From contig CANLDW010000002.1 of the NCBI GenBank assembly GCA_947489525.1, forward strand, positions 186,001-250,000: 64,000 bases of DNA, read 5' to 3'. The position numbers were made by a program, and so were the translations under genes. Under the pieces are notes generated by a model that saw only the letters and a program-made list of their open reading frames with translations, was not told where the DNA came from and did not search any database. Positions 40,437 through 50,419 of this stretch are shown here, piece by piece (the first letter of the stretch is position 1; each line of letters begins with the position of its first letter). The stretch is from an uncultured Psychrobacter sp. (lineage in GTDB: Bacteria > Pseudomonadota > Gammaproteobacteria > Pseudomonadales > Moraxellaceae).

Positions 40437-40451
40437 AAAGGTAGCTCAACG

Positions 40452-42209
40452 CTAGCCTATCCCTAGCTCATCACACATCATCTCAACAATTTTGTATTTT
40501 TGAATTTTACCGGTAATAGTCATCGGGTATTCAGTCACGAACCGATAATAAGTTGGTATTTTATAATGGGCGATATTGTCGCGGCAGAACTGTTTGACGT
40601 CTTCTTCTGTTAAGACGTTAGGCTGCTTAGGGATAATCCATGCCGCTAATACTTCGCCATACTTTTCATCAGGGATACCGACAATTTGCACATCACGAAT
40701 CTTCGGATGGCGATACAGATAGTTTTCAATCTCAACCGGATAAATATTCTCCCCGCCGCGAATGACCATATCTTTGCTACGACCAACGACTTTGATATAG
40801 CCATCCTCGTCCATAGTTGCCAAATCCCCAGTATGCATCCAGCCGTCTTGAATAGCTTCGCGAGTTTTAAAGCGATCTCCCCAATAGCCTTTCATGACTG
40901 AGTAGCCTTTAGTGAGTAGCTCGCCGGTCTCGCCAATGGGTAGGGTCGCGCCGGTTTCAGTATCAATAATCTTAACCTCAAGGGCTGGCTGCACGAGTCC
41001 TACGGTCGAGACTTGCTTTTCAAGCGGGGTATGCTCATTGGTTTGACAAGGCACGGGGCTGGTCTCGGTCATACCGTAAGCGATAGTGACCTCCTTCATG
41101 TGCATCTGGTCAATGACTCGGCGCATAACCTCAATCGGACAACTAGAGCCTGCCATAATGCCAGTGCGTAGGCTGGATAAGTCGTACTGCTCAAACTCAG
41201 GATGGTCGAGCATCGCGATGAACATGGTCGGTACCCCATGCAGACCCGTACATTTTTCTTCTTGCACCGCTTGTAAGACGCTAAGCGGCTCAAAACCGTC
41301 ATTGGGATAAACGATACAGCCGCCGTGGGTTAAGATCGCCAAATTACCTAGCACCATCCCAAAACAATGATAAAGGGGCACAGGAATACACAGTCTATCT
41401 TCTTCTGTGAGGTTCATCGCCTCACCGATAAAGTAGCCATTATTCAAGATATTGCGATGAGATAGGGTCGCGCCTTTGGGCGTGCCGGTCGTACCACTAG
41501 TAAACTGCACATTGATAGGATCAGTGTTTTTAAGCTCAGCTTGTCTTTCAGCCACGCGCGGATCGCCCGCATCACCCTCGCTCATCCAAGCAGAGAACTT
41601 TTGCATATAGCTAAATTCTTCATCGTTACCCGGCTCATCAATCCAGATAATACGCTCAATTGTCGGTATCTCAACCAAATCAAGCTGATTATAAGTCTTA
41701 TGATAAATCTCCGGACACAGCTCGCGTACCATTTGCGCGTAATCGCTGGTTTTGAAATGACGCATGAGCACCAGCGCTGAGCAGCCTAGTTTATTAAGAG
41801 CGTATTGCAGCTCAAAAGTGCGGTAGGCTGGGTTAATATTAACCAAAATAACGCCAACCTTGGCCGTTGCCAATTGTAATAATAACCATTCTGCATTGTT
41901 GTGCGACCAAATACCAATGCGATCACCAGCCTCAAGCCCCATCTCAATAATAGCGCTTGCCAGCTGGTTGACTTTTTGTTGTAGCTCTTTATAGATCCAG
42001 CGGATATTTTGATGGCAGGAAACAAGAGCTTCACGGTCTGGGTATCTATCTACTACAGCATCAAAGAAATCACCAATCGTTGCCTCAATGAGTGGCACTT
42101 CAGGGCCTTTATCATAGCTTTGATCAAGCGGCGCATTGGCAGATTTCGCGCCCATGTTGACACGGGGGACATTATTAAGAATATTGTCAAGGTAGGATGA
42201 TTGAGTCAT
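40452..42209 (-). CDS. AMP-binding acyl-CoA synthetase
   Basis: ANL-superfamily ligase of 585 residues that activates a carboxylic acid as acyl-AMP and then acyl-CoA. The P-loop is [18 protein letters not shown], followed by the A5 motif AYGMTETSP, the TGDLA motif and the C-terminal catalytic lysine in [11 protein letters not shown]. It resembles ACSF2-type medium-chain synthetases. Placed upstream of mccB on the same strand, it probably activates isovalerate or a related branched or medium-chain acid for the leucine route; substrate inferred from context only. Confidence 0.9.
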   Translation of the reverse strand: MTQSSYLDNILNNVPRVNMGAKSANAPLDQSYDKGPEVPLIEATIGDFFDAVVDRYPDREALVSCHQNIRWIYKELQQKVNQLASAIIEMGLEAGDRIGIWSHNNAEWLLLQLATAKVGVILVNINPAYRTFELQYALNKLGCSALVLMRHFKTSDYAQMVRELCPEIYHKTYNQLDLVEIPTIERIIWIDEPGNDEEFSYMQKFSAWMSEGDAGDPRVAERQAELKNTDPINVQFTSGTTGTPKGATLSHRNILNNGYFIGEAMNLTEEDRLCIPVPLYHCFGMVLGNLAILTHGGCIVYPNDGFEPLSVLQAVQEEKCTGLHGVPTMFIAMLDHPEFEQYDLSSLRTGIMAGSSCPIEVMRRVIDQMHMKEVTIAYGMTETSPVPCQTNEHTPLEKQVSTVGLVQPALEVKIIDTETGATLPIGETGELLTKGYSVMKGYWGDRFKTREAIQDGWMHTGDLATMDEDGYIKVVGRSKDMVIRGGENIYPVEIENYLYRHPKIRDVQIVGIPDEKYGEVLAAWIIPKQPNVLTEEDVKQFCRDNIAHYKIPTYYRFVTEYPMTITGKIQKYKIVEMMCDELGIG

Positions 42210-42507
42210 AACGAGTCCTTTCGTTTTATTCGTTTTATTCGTAATCTACTTTTTATAGGGCGTATTAAGCATTTATAACTATTTTTTATGTTAGGCTATA
42301 CAATTTTTTAATATAACTTTTTGGAGGAAAAATTGTCAATAACAGCGCTGTATAAGATGACATCTATCTACTAAATTGTATGCTTTAAGGTAAGAAAGGC
42401 AATAAAATAGTCAGTTATTTATTATAGATAAATAACTGACTTAAGTACGAACGTTAAACGCTAATGGCTAGGTTTGACTATGTTTTGAGATATTAGGCTT
42501 TAAGATA

Positions 42508-43683
42508 CTAGGCGCTAACAGTGGCAGGCGCTTTAATCGTAGCTACCGCAGTAACCTTATCCTGCTCATCAAACAGCTCCATAATAAGCTCATCGTCGCT
42601 TTCACGCATCACTCGCCAATTGCCTGAAGCTTGCGGTGATCCCGTTACCATCACCGAAATCGCTTTGTTTTTTAAGCGAATCATTGGCGGCTTGTGCTCG
42701 TAATTGGCGTGCTCAAGACCCAATATATTATCGGCAATCGTCGCTGCTTGAGCGCGTAGCGGTGCCACATAACGACAGGGTACACCGTCAATTGACATAC
42801 AATCACCAATAGCGTAAATATCAGATGTTGTCGTACGCAAAGTGCTGCCATCAACTACAATTCCTGTACGGCGTTCAAACTCGATACCCGCCGCCGTCGG
42901 TAGCGCGTCATCGACAACTAGGCCTGCACTAGCAATGACATGATCGACTATTAGCTTTTTGGATGTTTTATGCTCAAGCGCTTCACAGCTCACGTCAAGT
43001 TTGCCATCAGCACGACGCGCAACCGCAGTCACTTGATAACCCCCTAAAAATTCAATCCCTTGCGAGCCAATTGCTTTGGCAATACGAGCCGTCGCTTTTG
43101 CAGGTAGCATTTGCGCCAGCGGCGCCTCGTTTAAATCAATAAGGGTTACTTCATGTCCCGCTTTTAGTAGGTCTTCTGCAATCTCAGTGCCTACCATGCC
43201 TGCGCCCACAATAGCGACGTGTTGACTCCCTATTGCTAGCTGTTCTTGCAACTGACCGAAGCGCTCAATGTGATTGACATGCCAGACCAAATCCTCAGGC
43301 AAACTCTTGGGAAATATGGGACGCGCGCCCATGGCAAATACTAGTTTGTCGTAGCGAAGTGAATAAGTGGTATCTTCATCTGTCAGTTGTAGCTGCCGCG
43401 CGCTGCTATCGATATCACACACGTGCGTATGAGCCAGCAAAGTGACGTTCGCCGCTTGTGCTGCCTCAATACCTGTTGCCCGCACCAGATCGGCGGCACG
43501 TTTATTTTGACTGATGGCCATTGTGAGCATAGGTTTATGGTAGCGATCAGCGCTATCAGCAGTGATCAAAGTAATGGACACGTCTTTATCCTTGGCCCGG
43601 ATCGCATCGATGACATGCCAGCCGGCTAGTCCTGCACCTATAATAACAATGTCTGATGCTACAGTTTGTTTATCTTCACTCAT
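42508..43683 (-). CDS. rubB: Rubredoxin reductase (FAD-dependent)
   Basis: NADH-dependent flavoprotein that reduces rubredoxin, which passes electrons to alkane hydroxylase or other oxygenases. The 391-residue protein has the FAD motif GAGLAGW (residues 17-23), the NAD-binding GAGMVGTEIAEDLL and the second FAD motif IYAIGDCMS, and length equal to the Acinetobacter RubB type. Neither a rubredoxin gene nor alkM/alkB is next to it in this window, although in Acinetobacter rubA precedes rubB. A related ferredoxin/putidaredoxin reductase is the alternative. Confidence 0.85.
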   Translation of the reverse strand: MSEDKQTVASDIVIIGAGLAGWHVIDAIRAKDKDVSITLITADSADRYHKPMLTMAISQNKRAADLVRATGIEAAQAANVTLLAHTHVCDIDSSARQLQLTDEDTTYSLRYDKLVFAMGARPIFPKSLPEDLVWHVNHIERFGQLQEQLAIGSQHVAIVGAGMVGTEIAEDLLKAGHEVTLIDLNEAPLAQMLPAKATARIAKAIGSQGIEFLGGYQVTAVARRADGKLDVSCEALEHKTSKKLIVDHVIASAGLVVDDALPTAAGIEFERRTGIVVDGSTLRTTTSDIYAIGDCMSIDGVPCRYVAPLRAQAATIADNILGLEHANYEHKPPMIRLKNKAISVMVTGSPQASGNWRVMRESDDELIMELFDEQDKVTAVATIKAPATVSA

Positions 43684-43916
43684 GATAGCTCCAAGGTATT
43701 TATGTCTAAGTACTTGTAAACGACGTATTTAAAAACAATATACTTATAAAAAGCGTACTTGCTTCTTAGTACTTTATTTATAAGCATTAAAAATTACTTT
43801 AAATGATATAACGGGCAATTGGAGTATATTGTAGCAGTAAATAAGAAACGCTTGTAAACTCAAACTGTAGCAAAATCGGTATGAGCGCTTTAATATAAAC
43901 CATAAACCAAAATCAC

Positions 43917-43940
43917 AAAAAAACGCCTTAAAAAAGGCGC
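43917..43940 (-). terminator. Terminator of the glutamate importer operon
   Basis: Minus-strand stem CGCCTT/AAGGCG with a four-base loop and a run of seven Us, 19 bp past the stop of the ATPase gene. Confidence 0.85.
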
Positions 43941-43958
43941 TTTATGCTAAAACATGCT

Positions 43959-44762
43959 CTAGTGATTTAAAATCTTTGATAAAAACAACTGGGCGCGCTC
44001 GCTTTTTGCGCCTTCAAAGAACTCTTCTTTGCTACAGTTCTCGACGATATAGCCTTCATCCATAAAGATAATGCGATTCGCCACTTGGCTGGCAAAGCCC
44101 ATCTCATGGGTGACACACATCATGGTCATGCCATCGCGAGTCAGCTCTACCATGACATCGAGCACCTCTTGGATCATCTCAGGATCGAGCGCTGAGGTCG
44201 GCTCATCAAACAACATCGCCACAGGATCCATGGCGAGTGCGCGTGCAATCGCTACCCGCTGCTGCTGACCGCCCGATAGTTCGGCAGGATATTTAGGCGC
44301 TTGTGCGCTTAGTCCGACGCGGTCAAGATAGGCCATGCCTTTTTGCTTGGCTTCGTCCTCGCGGCGCCCTAATACTTTAATTTGTGCGACCGTTAAATTA
44401 TCAATAATCGTTAAGTGCGGAAACAGCTCAAAGTGCTGAAATACCATACCGACGCGGCTACGTAGTTTAGGTAGATTGGTTTTTGCATCGCCAACAGAGA
44501 TACCGTTGACATTGATCACTCCCTTCTGAAAGGGTTCAAGCCCATTCACCGTCTTAATCAAGGTTGATTTACCGCTACCCGATGGCCCGCAGACCACAAC
44601 CACATCCCCTTTGTGAACATGCGCGGTACAGTCAGTTAGCACCTGAAAGTCGCCATACCATTTACTGACGCTATCGATCTCAATGACCATTTCATCGCTG
44701 GCGTGACCATTATCCGTGACCAGACCGCCAAAGTCATTTATGTATGTATCCGCTTTGCTCAT
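43959..44762 (-). CDS. gltL: Glutamate/aspartate ABC importer, ATPase
   Basis: Energises the importer. The 267-residue protein has Walker A GPSGSGKST, signature [15 protein letters not shown], Walker [13 protein letters not shown] and the H-loop TMMCVTHEMGFA. The first 25 residues before the usual MIEIDSVSKWYG start are extra, so a start at the methionine of EMVIEI is possible. Last gene of gltI-gltJ-gltK-gltL, 65 bp after the permease gene. Confidence 0.93.
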   Translation of the reverse strand: MSKADTYINDFGGLVTDNGHASDEMVIEIDSVSKWYGDFQVLTDCTAHVHKGDVVVVCGPSGSGKSTLIKTVNGLEPFQKGVINVNGISVGDAKTNLPKLRSRVGMVFQHFELFPHLTIIDNLTVAQIKVLGRREDEAKQKGMAYLDRVGLSAQAPKYPAELSGGQQQRVAIARALAMDPVAMLFDEPTSALDPEMIQEVLDVMVELTRDGMTMMCVTHEMGFASQVANRIIFMDEGYIVENCSKEEFFEGAKSERAQLFLSKILNH

Positions 44763-44827
44763 TGCTGGCTCCTAGCCTTTATTATTAACTTTTTTACCCT
44801 TGTTACTACACTTTAATACCAAAAGCG

Positions 44828-45496
44828 CTAAAACCGCAGCCGTTTTTGTACCTGTTGCACTCCAATAGATGCTGTGAGACTAATGATAAAATAGATCGCT
44901 CCTGCACCTAATATATAGGGTGTAAGTAAACCCATCAGCTCGCCGCGCACGTAGGCGGCGCGAAAAAAGTCCGTCAAGCCAATGGCAAACACCAAAGTGG
45001 TATCTTGAAAGAGAATAATACACTGCTGCAGTATCAGCGGCAGCATCTTGCGAAAGGCTTGTGGCAAAATCACCAAACGCATCGTTTGACCATACGTCAT
45101 GCCCAGCGCTTTGGCGGCATTGACCTGTCCGCTACCGATGGACTGAATACCGGCGCGCACGACCTCAGAAAAATACGCCGCCTCAAACATCATAAAAGCG
45201 ACCACGCACGAGGCGAACGCGGCATCTAATTGCAGATATTTACCAGCAATCCAAAAGTAGATCATAGGTACCGCAAAATAAAACCACAACAGCACTAGCA
45301 GCAGCGGCACGGAGCGAAAATAATTGACATACAATTTGGCGGGTATCTCAAGCGCTTTGATACCAGACAAACGCATGAGCGCCAAAATCGTCCCTAAGCT
45401 AATACCGCCTAATATTGCCAAAAACAATACTTTGAGCGTAGTGATCATCCCGCCCATAAGGCCAGGATATGCGGTGGCAAGTTCGGTCATGTTCAT
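44828..45496 (-). CDS. gltK: Glutamate/aspartate ABC importer, permease
   Basis: Polar amino-acid permease of 222 residues with five hydrophobic segments and the EAA loop EVVRAGIQSIGSGQVNAAKALGMT that docks to the ATPase. The start overlaps the stop of gltJ by four bases (ATGA), and a perfect AGGAGGT ribosome-binding site lies just before it, inside the gltJ end. It forms a heterodimeric channel with GltJ. Confidence 0.93.
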   Translation of the reverse strand: MNMTELATAYPGLMGGMITTLKVLFLAILGGISLGTILALMRLSGIKALEIPAKLYVNYFRSVPLLLVLLWFYFAVPMIYFWIAGKYLQLDAAFASCVVAFMMFEAAYFSEVVRAGIQSIGSGQVNAAKALGMTYGQTMRLVILPQAFRKMLPLILQQCIILFQDTTLVFAIGLTDFFRAAYVRGELMGLLTPYILGAGAIYFIISLTASIGVQQVQKRLRF

Positions 45497-46239
45497 TTTT
45501 GACCTCCTGCGATCAGCCCAGGCACGCGCAGTTTACGCTCGATAAGATTCATAATGGCAATCAGTGATAGATTAAACACCAAATAAATAATCGTCGCGTA
45601 AGTATAGATCTCAATACTGTTTTGGGTGTATTCACTAATGGTTTTGGTCTGACTGATTAGCTCCATCACCCCAACCAAGGAAGCAACCGAGGCGTTTTTA
45701 AAGCAGTTGGTCAGCTCAGAGCTGAGCGGCGGTAGAATAATACGAAAGGCCTGCGGTAGTAGCACCTCTTTATACGCTTGCGGAATGGTAAAGCCAAGCG
45801 CGTAGGCGGCATTGATCTGACCTTGAGGTAGTGATTCAATACCGGTGCGCACCTGTTCGACAATGCGCGCGGCGGTAAACAGTCCAAGACCAATACTCGC
45901 TGAGAGCATCGCTGAGGTATTGGGCGATAAATCCTTATACCACCACTCTTGCAAGGCAGGTGTCAGCCAACCAGGTGCGATATAGAACCAAAAGAACAGC
46001 TGCACCAGCAGCGGAATATTGCGAAAAAAAGTCACGTAAGCGGTGCCAATCGCTCGCGCAGGTTTGCTCGGTAGCGTGCGCATAATACCGAGAACCGTCC
46101 CGATGATCATAGCAATCGCCCAAGCGATACTACCGATTAACAGCAGCCAGCCCAGACCCGTGATCATCCAATGGATATACAGCTCACTACCGATACCGGT
46201 ATGCTCAAAGAGCACGCCCCAATTCCAGCTATAATTCAT
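45493..46239 (-). CDS. gltJ: Glutamate/aspartate ABC importer, permease
   Basis: Permease of 248 residues with the EAA loop EQVRTGIESLPQGQINAAYALG and the start MNYSWNWGVLFE typical of GltJ. Lies 88 bp after gltI; overlaps gltK by four bases. Pairing with GltK is established for this family. Confidence 0.93.
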   Translation of the reverse strand: MNYSWNWGVLFEHTGIGSELYIHWMITGLGWLLLIGSIAWAIAMIIGTVLGIMRTLPSKPARAIGTAYVTFFRNIPLLVQLFFWFYIAPGWLTPALQEWWYKDLSPNTSAMLSASIGLGLFTAARIVEQVRTGIESLPQGQINAAYALGFTIPQAYKEVLLPQAFRIILPPLSSELTNCFKNASVASLVGVMELISQTKTISEYTQNSIEIYTYATIIYLVFNLSLIAIMNLIERKLRVPGLIAGGQK

Positions 46240-46327
46240 GCTTGTCTCTCCGAGCGCTAAAAAATAAACTGACGCCTCAGACCAACTCTACATACAAAGG
46301 TGTCAGTTAGCTATATTGAGAAACAAG

Positions 46328-47308
46328 TTACTGGGCAACACCTGTCTTGGGTTGCGCGCTATCATGAGGATTAGCAATGAGCGCTTTTAGGTTATCAGAC
46401 ATCTCAAAGTTTAGATTGACGTTTTTGGGCGGGATAGGATTTGAGAACCACTTATCATAAATACTGTTGATCTCACCTGAGCTAAAGACGTTGACGAGCG
46501 CTTCATCAACCACTGCTTTAAACTCAGGGTCATCTTTACGCATCATACAGCCATAGATCTCAAACGATTGCGGTTCGCCAACGATGACCCACTCATCTGG
46601 ATTACTGGCTTTGGCTTTCTCGCCTGCGAGCAACACATCATCCATCATAAAAGCATCAGCGCGGCCGTTTTCTAACATTAAGAACGCCTCACCATGATCT
46701 TTGGCCGAGATGACATTGGTGTCCATCTGGTTTTCGTCGATATATTGACGGATATAACGCTCTGACGTCGTACCAGCAGTCGTCACTAGCGTCTCACCAG
46801 CTAAGTCTGGGAAGTCCTTGATACCTGAATCCGTAGCGGTCAACAAGCGCGTTCCAATCTCGAAAAAACCGTTTGAAAAGGCCACTTGCTTTTGGCGCTC
46901 TTCATTATTAGTCGTAGAGCCGCATTCAAAATCAACCGTACCATTTTGTACTAGCGGAATACGAGTCTGCGATGTAATCAAGTTATAGCGCACATTGAGA
47001 TCAGGCATGTTAAGCTTTTGCTTGACTGCTTCAACTACTTTCATCTCCAAATCATGAGCGTAGCCCATTGGCTGGTTAGGATCATCTGCAATATAGGAAA
47101 ACGGAATAGAGGAATCGCGATAACCGACAACGATAGTGCCTGAGTCTTTGATCTTTTGTAGAGTACCGTTCGCGTTAGCGCTGGTTTCAGTGACTGTGCC
47201 GTCCGCTGCCACTTCGTCGGTGCTGGTTTGGCTACTATTATTACAACCTACAAGACCAAGTGCCATAAAAGCAGCTAAGGTTAAGGGTTTAAAAGATAGA
47301 GTATTCAT
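46328..47308 (-). CDS. gltI: Glutamate/aspartate-binding lipoprotein
   Basis: Solute receptor of the importer, 326 residues. It has a lipoprotein signal (lipobox LVGC, Cys near residue 22), a short linker and the type II binding fold: SGTIVVGYRDSSIPFSYI, FECGSTTNN, FSNGFFEIGTRLL and IPPKNVNLNFEMS near the end, all typical of the E. coli aspartate/glutamate-binding protein. In E. coli GltI is soluble in the periplasm; here it is probably lipid-anchored to the membrane. AAGGAATATATCTG precedes the ATG. Confidence 0.94.
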   Translation of the reverse strand: MNTLSFKPLTLAAFMALGLVGCNNSSQTSTDEVAADGTVTETSANANGTLQKIKDSGTIVVGYRDSSIPFSYIADDPNQPMGYAHDLEMKVVEAVKQKLNMPDLNVRYNLITSQTRIPLVQNGTVDFECGSTTNNEERQKQVAFSNGFFEIGTRLLTATDSGIKDFPDLAGETLVTTAGTTSERYIRQYIDENQMDTNVISAKDHGEAFLMLENGRADAFMMDDVLLAGEKAKASNPDEWVIVGEPQSFEIYGCMMRKDDPEFKAVVDEALVNVFSSGEINSIYDKWFSNPIPPKNVNLNFEMSDNLKALIANPHDSAQPKTGVAQ

Positions 47309-47725
47309 CAGATATATTCCTTCATCACATTATTATAAAATTCAAAGCACTAGTTGGCGCTACTTGCTATTGAACAAATCGTTCATCCTAATCACATAAA
47401 CAAGTGTTCACATTGTTGCTATTACTTATCGAAATGAAACTTAATGTTACTTTACAACATATTTAAGATTATTAGTAAACTTTTTTAATAAGTTTTCGCT
47501 GACAACAAGCGTATTAAACCGTCTCATTCACTAGCTTATGTGCCATATTACAGCCTATTAAGCTAGCCATATTTCTAGCGCAATCATTGCGATTGAAACG
47601 CTACAGATGGCTTTATGATTCTTAAAAGGCATTCAAAAGAGTGATGCTGATCGTATGGCTATATGATTGATAATTCATGACTAATCCCCATAAAGCTAAC
47701 ACCTTCTTAATACTATAAATGACTT
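47309..47725. other. Divergent intergenic region gltI/hslO
   Basis: 417 bp, AT-rich, between divergent genes. It should contain both promoters. I see a CGCAATCATTGCG short palindrome near 47580 but no element end, RNA gene or clear regulator site. Confidence 0.4.
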
Positions 47726-48706
47726 ATGACTCAAGATATCCAAACTCCAAATACTGACAATCAGACCCTCAATAATGCAGGCACTACCGATGTACGCCAG
47801 CGTTTTTTTATTGAGGATTCACCAGTGCGCGGCGATGTCGTGCGCTTAGCCCGTAGCTATGCTGAGACCATCTCACAAAAAGCGTACCCTGAGGCGATCA
47901 GACGTCTGCTCGGCGAGATGTTAACTGCCGCGAGTCTGCTGATTGGTACGGTCAAAATTAATGGTCGCCTATCGATTCAGCTACAGTCCTCAGACAGTGA
48001 TAGCCTACTGAACTGGGCGATGGCAGAGTGCGATCAAGACGGCATTATCCGTGCGCTTGCCAGCTGGAAGGCGGACACCGATGCGCAAATCAAGGCATGG
48101 GAGTCTATGACTCATGCAAATGAGGCTTTTGCTGAATTAGGGGTGGCGGGTCAAGGCGTATTGTTTATCAACATCCAGCCAGATAACGGCGAGCCGTACC
48201 AAGGTATTGTTGAGCGTACGCATGATAATCTAGCGCAGTGCCTAGCGCACTATCAAAAGCAGTCGGCGCAGATTCCAACCTTGATCAGCTTGGCATCCGA
48301 TGGTCTGCAAGCGGGCGGTATCCTCGTACAAATGCTGCCGCGCACCTTTGATGAGACGCTTGAGGCTGAGCGTAACGAAGACGCTGGTATCGATGACGAT
48401 CTCTGGACACGCTTGTCCGTGCTTACGCGTACAATCAAGCCTGAGGAGCTAACGACACTAGATGCTAGCGAGATTCTTTATCGCCTATACCACGAAGAAA
48501 ACGTTGTCGCCCCTGATCCAGTGCCGCTCGCTTTTGGCTGTACGTGCTCGCGTGAGAAGTCTGCTATGGCAATTGAGCAAATTGGTGCAGATGAAGCCTT
48601 TGATATCATTGATGAAAAAGGCGGTAGCTTTGAGATGGATTGCGGCTTTTGCGGTGCGGTCTATACCTTTGATAAAGACGACGTACAGGCGATATTTGCT
48701 GAATAA
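47726..48706 (+). CDS. hslO: Redox-regulated chaperone Hsp33
   Basis: Cytoplasmic holdase switched on by oxidative unfolding; it binds unfolding proteins under oxidative stress. The 326-residue protein has the N-terminal core (SPVRGDVVRLARSYAE) and the C-terminal zinc switch C272, C274, C306 and C309 (CTC and CGFC). The CxC to CxxC spacing is the family norm. There is no obvious ribosome-binding site before ATG 47726, only AAATGACTT, so a low or leaderless-type start is possible. A terminator follows. Confidence 0.96.
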   Translation: MTQDIQTPNTDNQTLNNAGTTDVRQRFFIEDSPVRGDVVRLARSYAETISQKAYPEAIRRLLGEMLTAASLLIGTVKINGRLSIQLQSSDSDSLLNWAMAECDQDGIIRALASWKADTDAQIKAWESMTHANEAFAELGVAGQGVLFINIQPDNGEPYQGIVERTHDNLAQCLAHYQKQSAQIPTLISLASDGLQAGGILVQMLPRTFDETLEAERNEDAGIDDDLWTRLSVLTRTIKPEELTTLDASEILYRLYHEENVVAPDPVPLAFGCTCSREKSAMAIEQIGADEAFDIIDEKGGSFEMDCGFCGAVYTFDKDDVQAIFAE

Positions 48707-48734
48707 GGCTTTTAATGAATTGATTTAAATATGA

Positions 48735-48763
48735 CCCTCAAGCGTAATGCTTGGGGGTTTTTG
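48735..48763 (+). terminator. Terminator of hslO
   Basis: Nine-pair stem CCCTCAAGC/GCTTGGGGG (one G-U) with a five-base loop and five Ts. It ends 15 bp before the stop of the convergent hydrolase gene. Confidence 0.85.
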
Positions 48764-48777
48764 GTTTTAGAATAGTA

Positions 48778-50283
48778 CTAAACCCCTTCTACATCCTCAG
48801 GATAAGAATACAGACGGGGACGGAGCAGATAGTCGCTCTGACCGTCGTCTAGCAGCCAAGTGATTACTTGTTTGCGTACTCTAGCATTGATGAGCAGATC
48901 GAAATGACTGACGCCATAAAAGATGGCTTTGTGTGCCTCTGGAACTTGTAGCGTGTGTTCGTCGTCGCCCTCCCCTAGTGCAGATGCTAGGGTGACAAGA
49001 CCGTCGCCTAATAAGCGCGCGGCAACCGACTCATAAGGGGCATCAGCTAGAGTTGCTGCGACTAGATAAGTCTGTACGTGACGCGGCAAGCGGGCAGGAT
49101 GGCAAAAGTCTGGCGGCAATACGCTACGGCCTGTAACAGATTGCCAATCGGCATCGCGGATACTGCCATAACGCAAATCAATCACCCCTGCGCTACGTAT
49201 ATCGCCAAGCTTGGCAAGCGCATTGGCAAAAGGCAGCTTTGCGATCAGATCTTGCACAAAACAGCCAATGCGCTCAAGCGTCGCGCCTTGATGCGGCGAG
49301 CCCAAGGTAATGAGTTTACGCATACGCTCAGTCCACCTAGCACCTGCTTGCTCGCCATAGAACAGAGCACTACGCGCCACAAGACCGCCCATACTATGAC
49401 CGACAATATCGATCTGCGTAATGTCAGGGTGCTTGTCTATCAGACTTTGCAGGACTTGCGAGAAGCGTCGCCCATTTACAGAGATACGCGCGCCGGTATT
49501 GTAATTAAGATAGAGTACCTGCGCGTCAAGCTGTGAGCTTACAACATCGGCACTTAAGCTATCCTTGCCAGTTGATTGCCAACTGTGCTGACTCATACAC
49601 AGCCCATGGCATAGGATAATGACGCGTCCTGACAGCGACCCATAATCCCCCTGTCTTGATGGCTCTAGTGCGACGCGGTGCAAGTCGCTATCGTATAGCG
49701 CCATAGGGATAGCCAAAGGATTGCGCTGATCAATAAGATGATCACCCATCACACCGTTTAAGACATTAATTAATGGCTCTAGAGCTTTAGGAAGCGGCTG
49801 GCGTGCATGTTGTTTGAACAGATGAGTGGACAAGCGTAGGCCAGAGGATACATTGTGACCGACAAACAGGGTAATATGGCGTACCGTGCCATAAATGCGC
49901 CCCGTAATACCGCGCGGCCATTTATCTAGGTTTTTAGGATTGTAGCGTCCTAGCGGGCGCAGCATAATCTCACGATGCATCGCCTCAACAATGCCAGTGA
50001 CTTCTACCACTCCCATTGTCGTCAGCTGCGTCAAACCTTCAAAAACATCGTTTAATGAAAGCGGCTCAGTCAGACAATCACTGTCATAAAAACCATTAAG
50101 ACTATCGATATCATTAGTGGCAGCAATATGCTCGTCGATATGGATATAGTCAAGCTGAGCCAACTGCTCATAGACGTCGCCTTGAGCAGGGCTATGTTCT
50201 GATTCATGTACCTGAGTGGCCGCGTCAGCTGCGCTGCTGGCAAACAGATTATGTATAGTATCAAGCGCTTGAGAGTTAGACAT
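48778..50283 (-). CDS. Alpha/beta hydrolase, lipase-like
   Basis: A 501-residue protein whose C-terminal half is an alpha/beta hydrolase: the oxyanion motif RVIILCHGLCMS at about residues 220-231 and the nucleophile elbow GHSMGG at 295-300 (Ser297), followed by TLGSPHQG, common in PGAP1-like and triacylglycerol lipases. A late GVSHFDLL segment supplies a likely catalytic histidine. The N-terminal 200 residues are a separate, largely helical region that I do not recognise. There is no signal peptide, so the enzyme is probably cytoplasmic. Substrate unknown. Confidence 0.85.
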   Translation of the reverse strand: MSNSQALDTIHNLFASSAADAATQVHESEHSPAQGDVYEQLAQLDYIHIDEHIAATNDIDSLNGFYDSDCLTEPLSLNDVFEGLTQLTTMGVVEVTGIVEAMHREIMLRPLGRYNPKNLDKWPRGITGRIYGTVRHITLFVGHNVSSGLRLSTHLFKQHARQPLPKALEPLINVLNGVMGDHLIDQRNPLAIPMALYDSDLHRVALEPSRQGDYGSLSGRVIILCHGLCMSQHSWQSTGKDSLSADVVSSQLDAQVLYLNYNTGARISVNGRRFSQVLQSLIDKHPDITQIDIVGHSMGGLVARSALFYGEQAGARWTERMRKLITLGSPHQGATLERIGCFVQDLIAKLPFANALAKLGDIRSAGVIDLRYGSIRDADWQSVTGRSVLPPDFCHPARLPRHVQTYLVAATLADAPYESVAARLLGDGLVTLASALGEGDDEHTLQVPEAHKAIFYGVSHFDLLINARVRKQVITWLLDDGQSDYLLRPRLYSYPEDVEGV

Positions 50284-50376
50284 GTTAGCAATCTAGCAAT
50301 GAAAGTCGTTTTGTATAGTAGCTTGTCCGTGGACTAAGTGAAAGCGACATTTAATTACTAAATACAATACAAGGCT

Positions 50377-50408
50377 CAAAAAACTCAAGCCAAAGCTTGA
50401 GTTTTTTT
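50377..50408 (-). terminator. Terminator, probably bidirectional
   Basis: Stem CTCAAGC/GCTTGAG flanked by A6 on the left and T7 on the right, so it can work on both strands. On the minus strand it lies just after the FAH-family gene. Confidence 0.85.
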
Positions 50409-50419
50409 ATAGTCTTATT

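Noticed and set aside
42333..42374. 13-codon frame (TTG start) after a perfect GGAGG on the plus strand
   Set aside because: Strong ribosome-binding-like sequence and a possible -10, but only 13 codons and no supporting context; may be chance within the 5' region of the synthetase gene.
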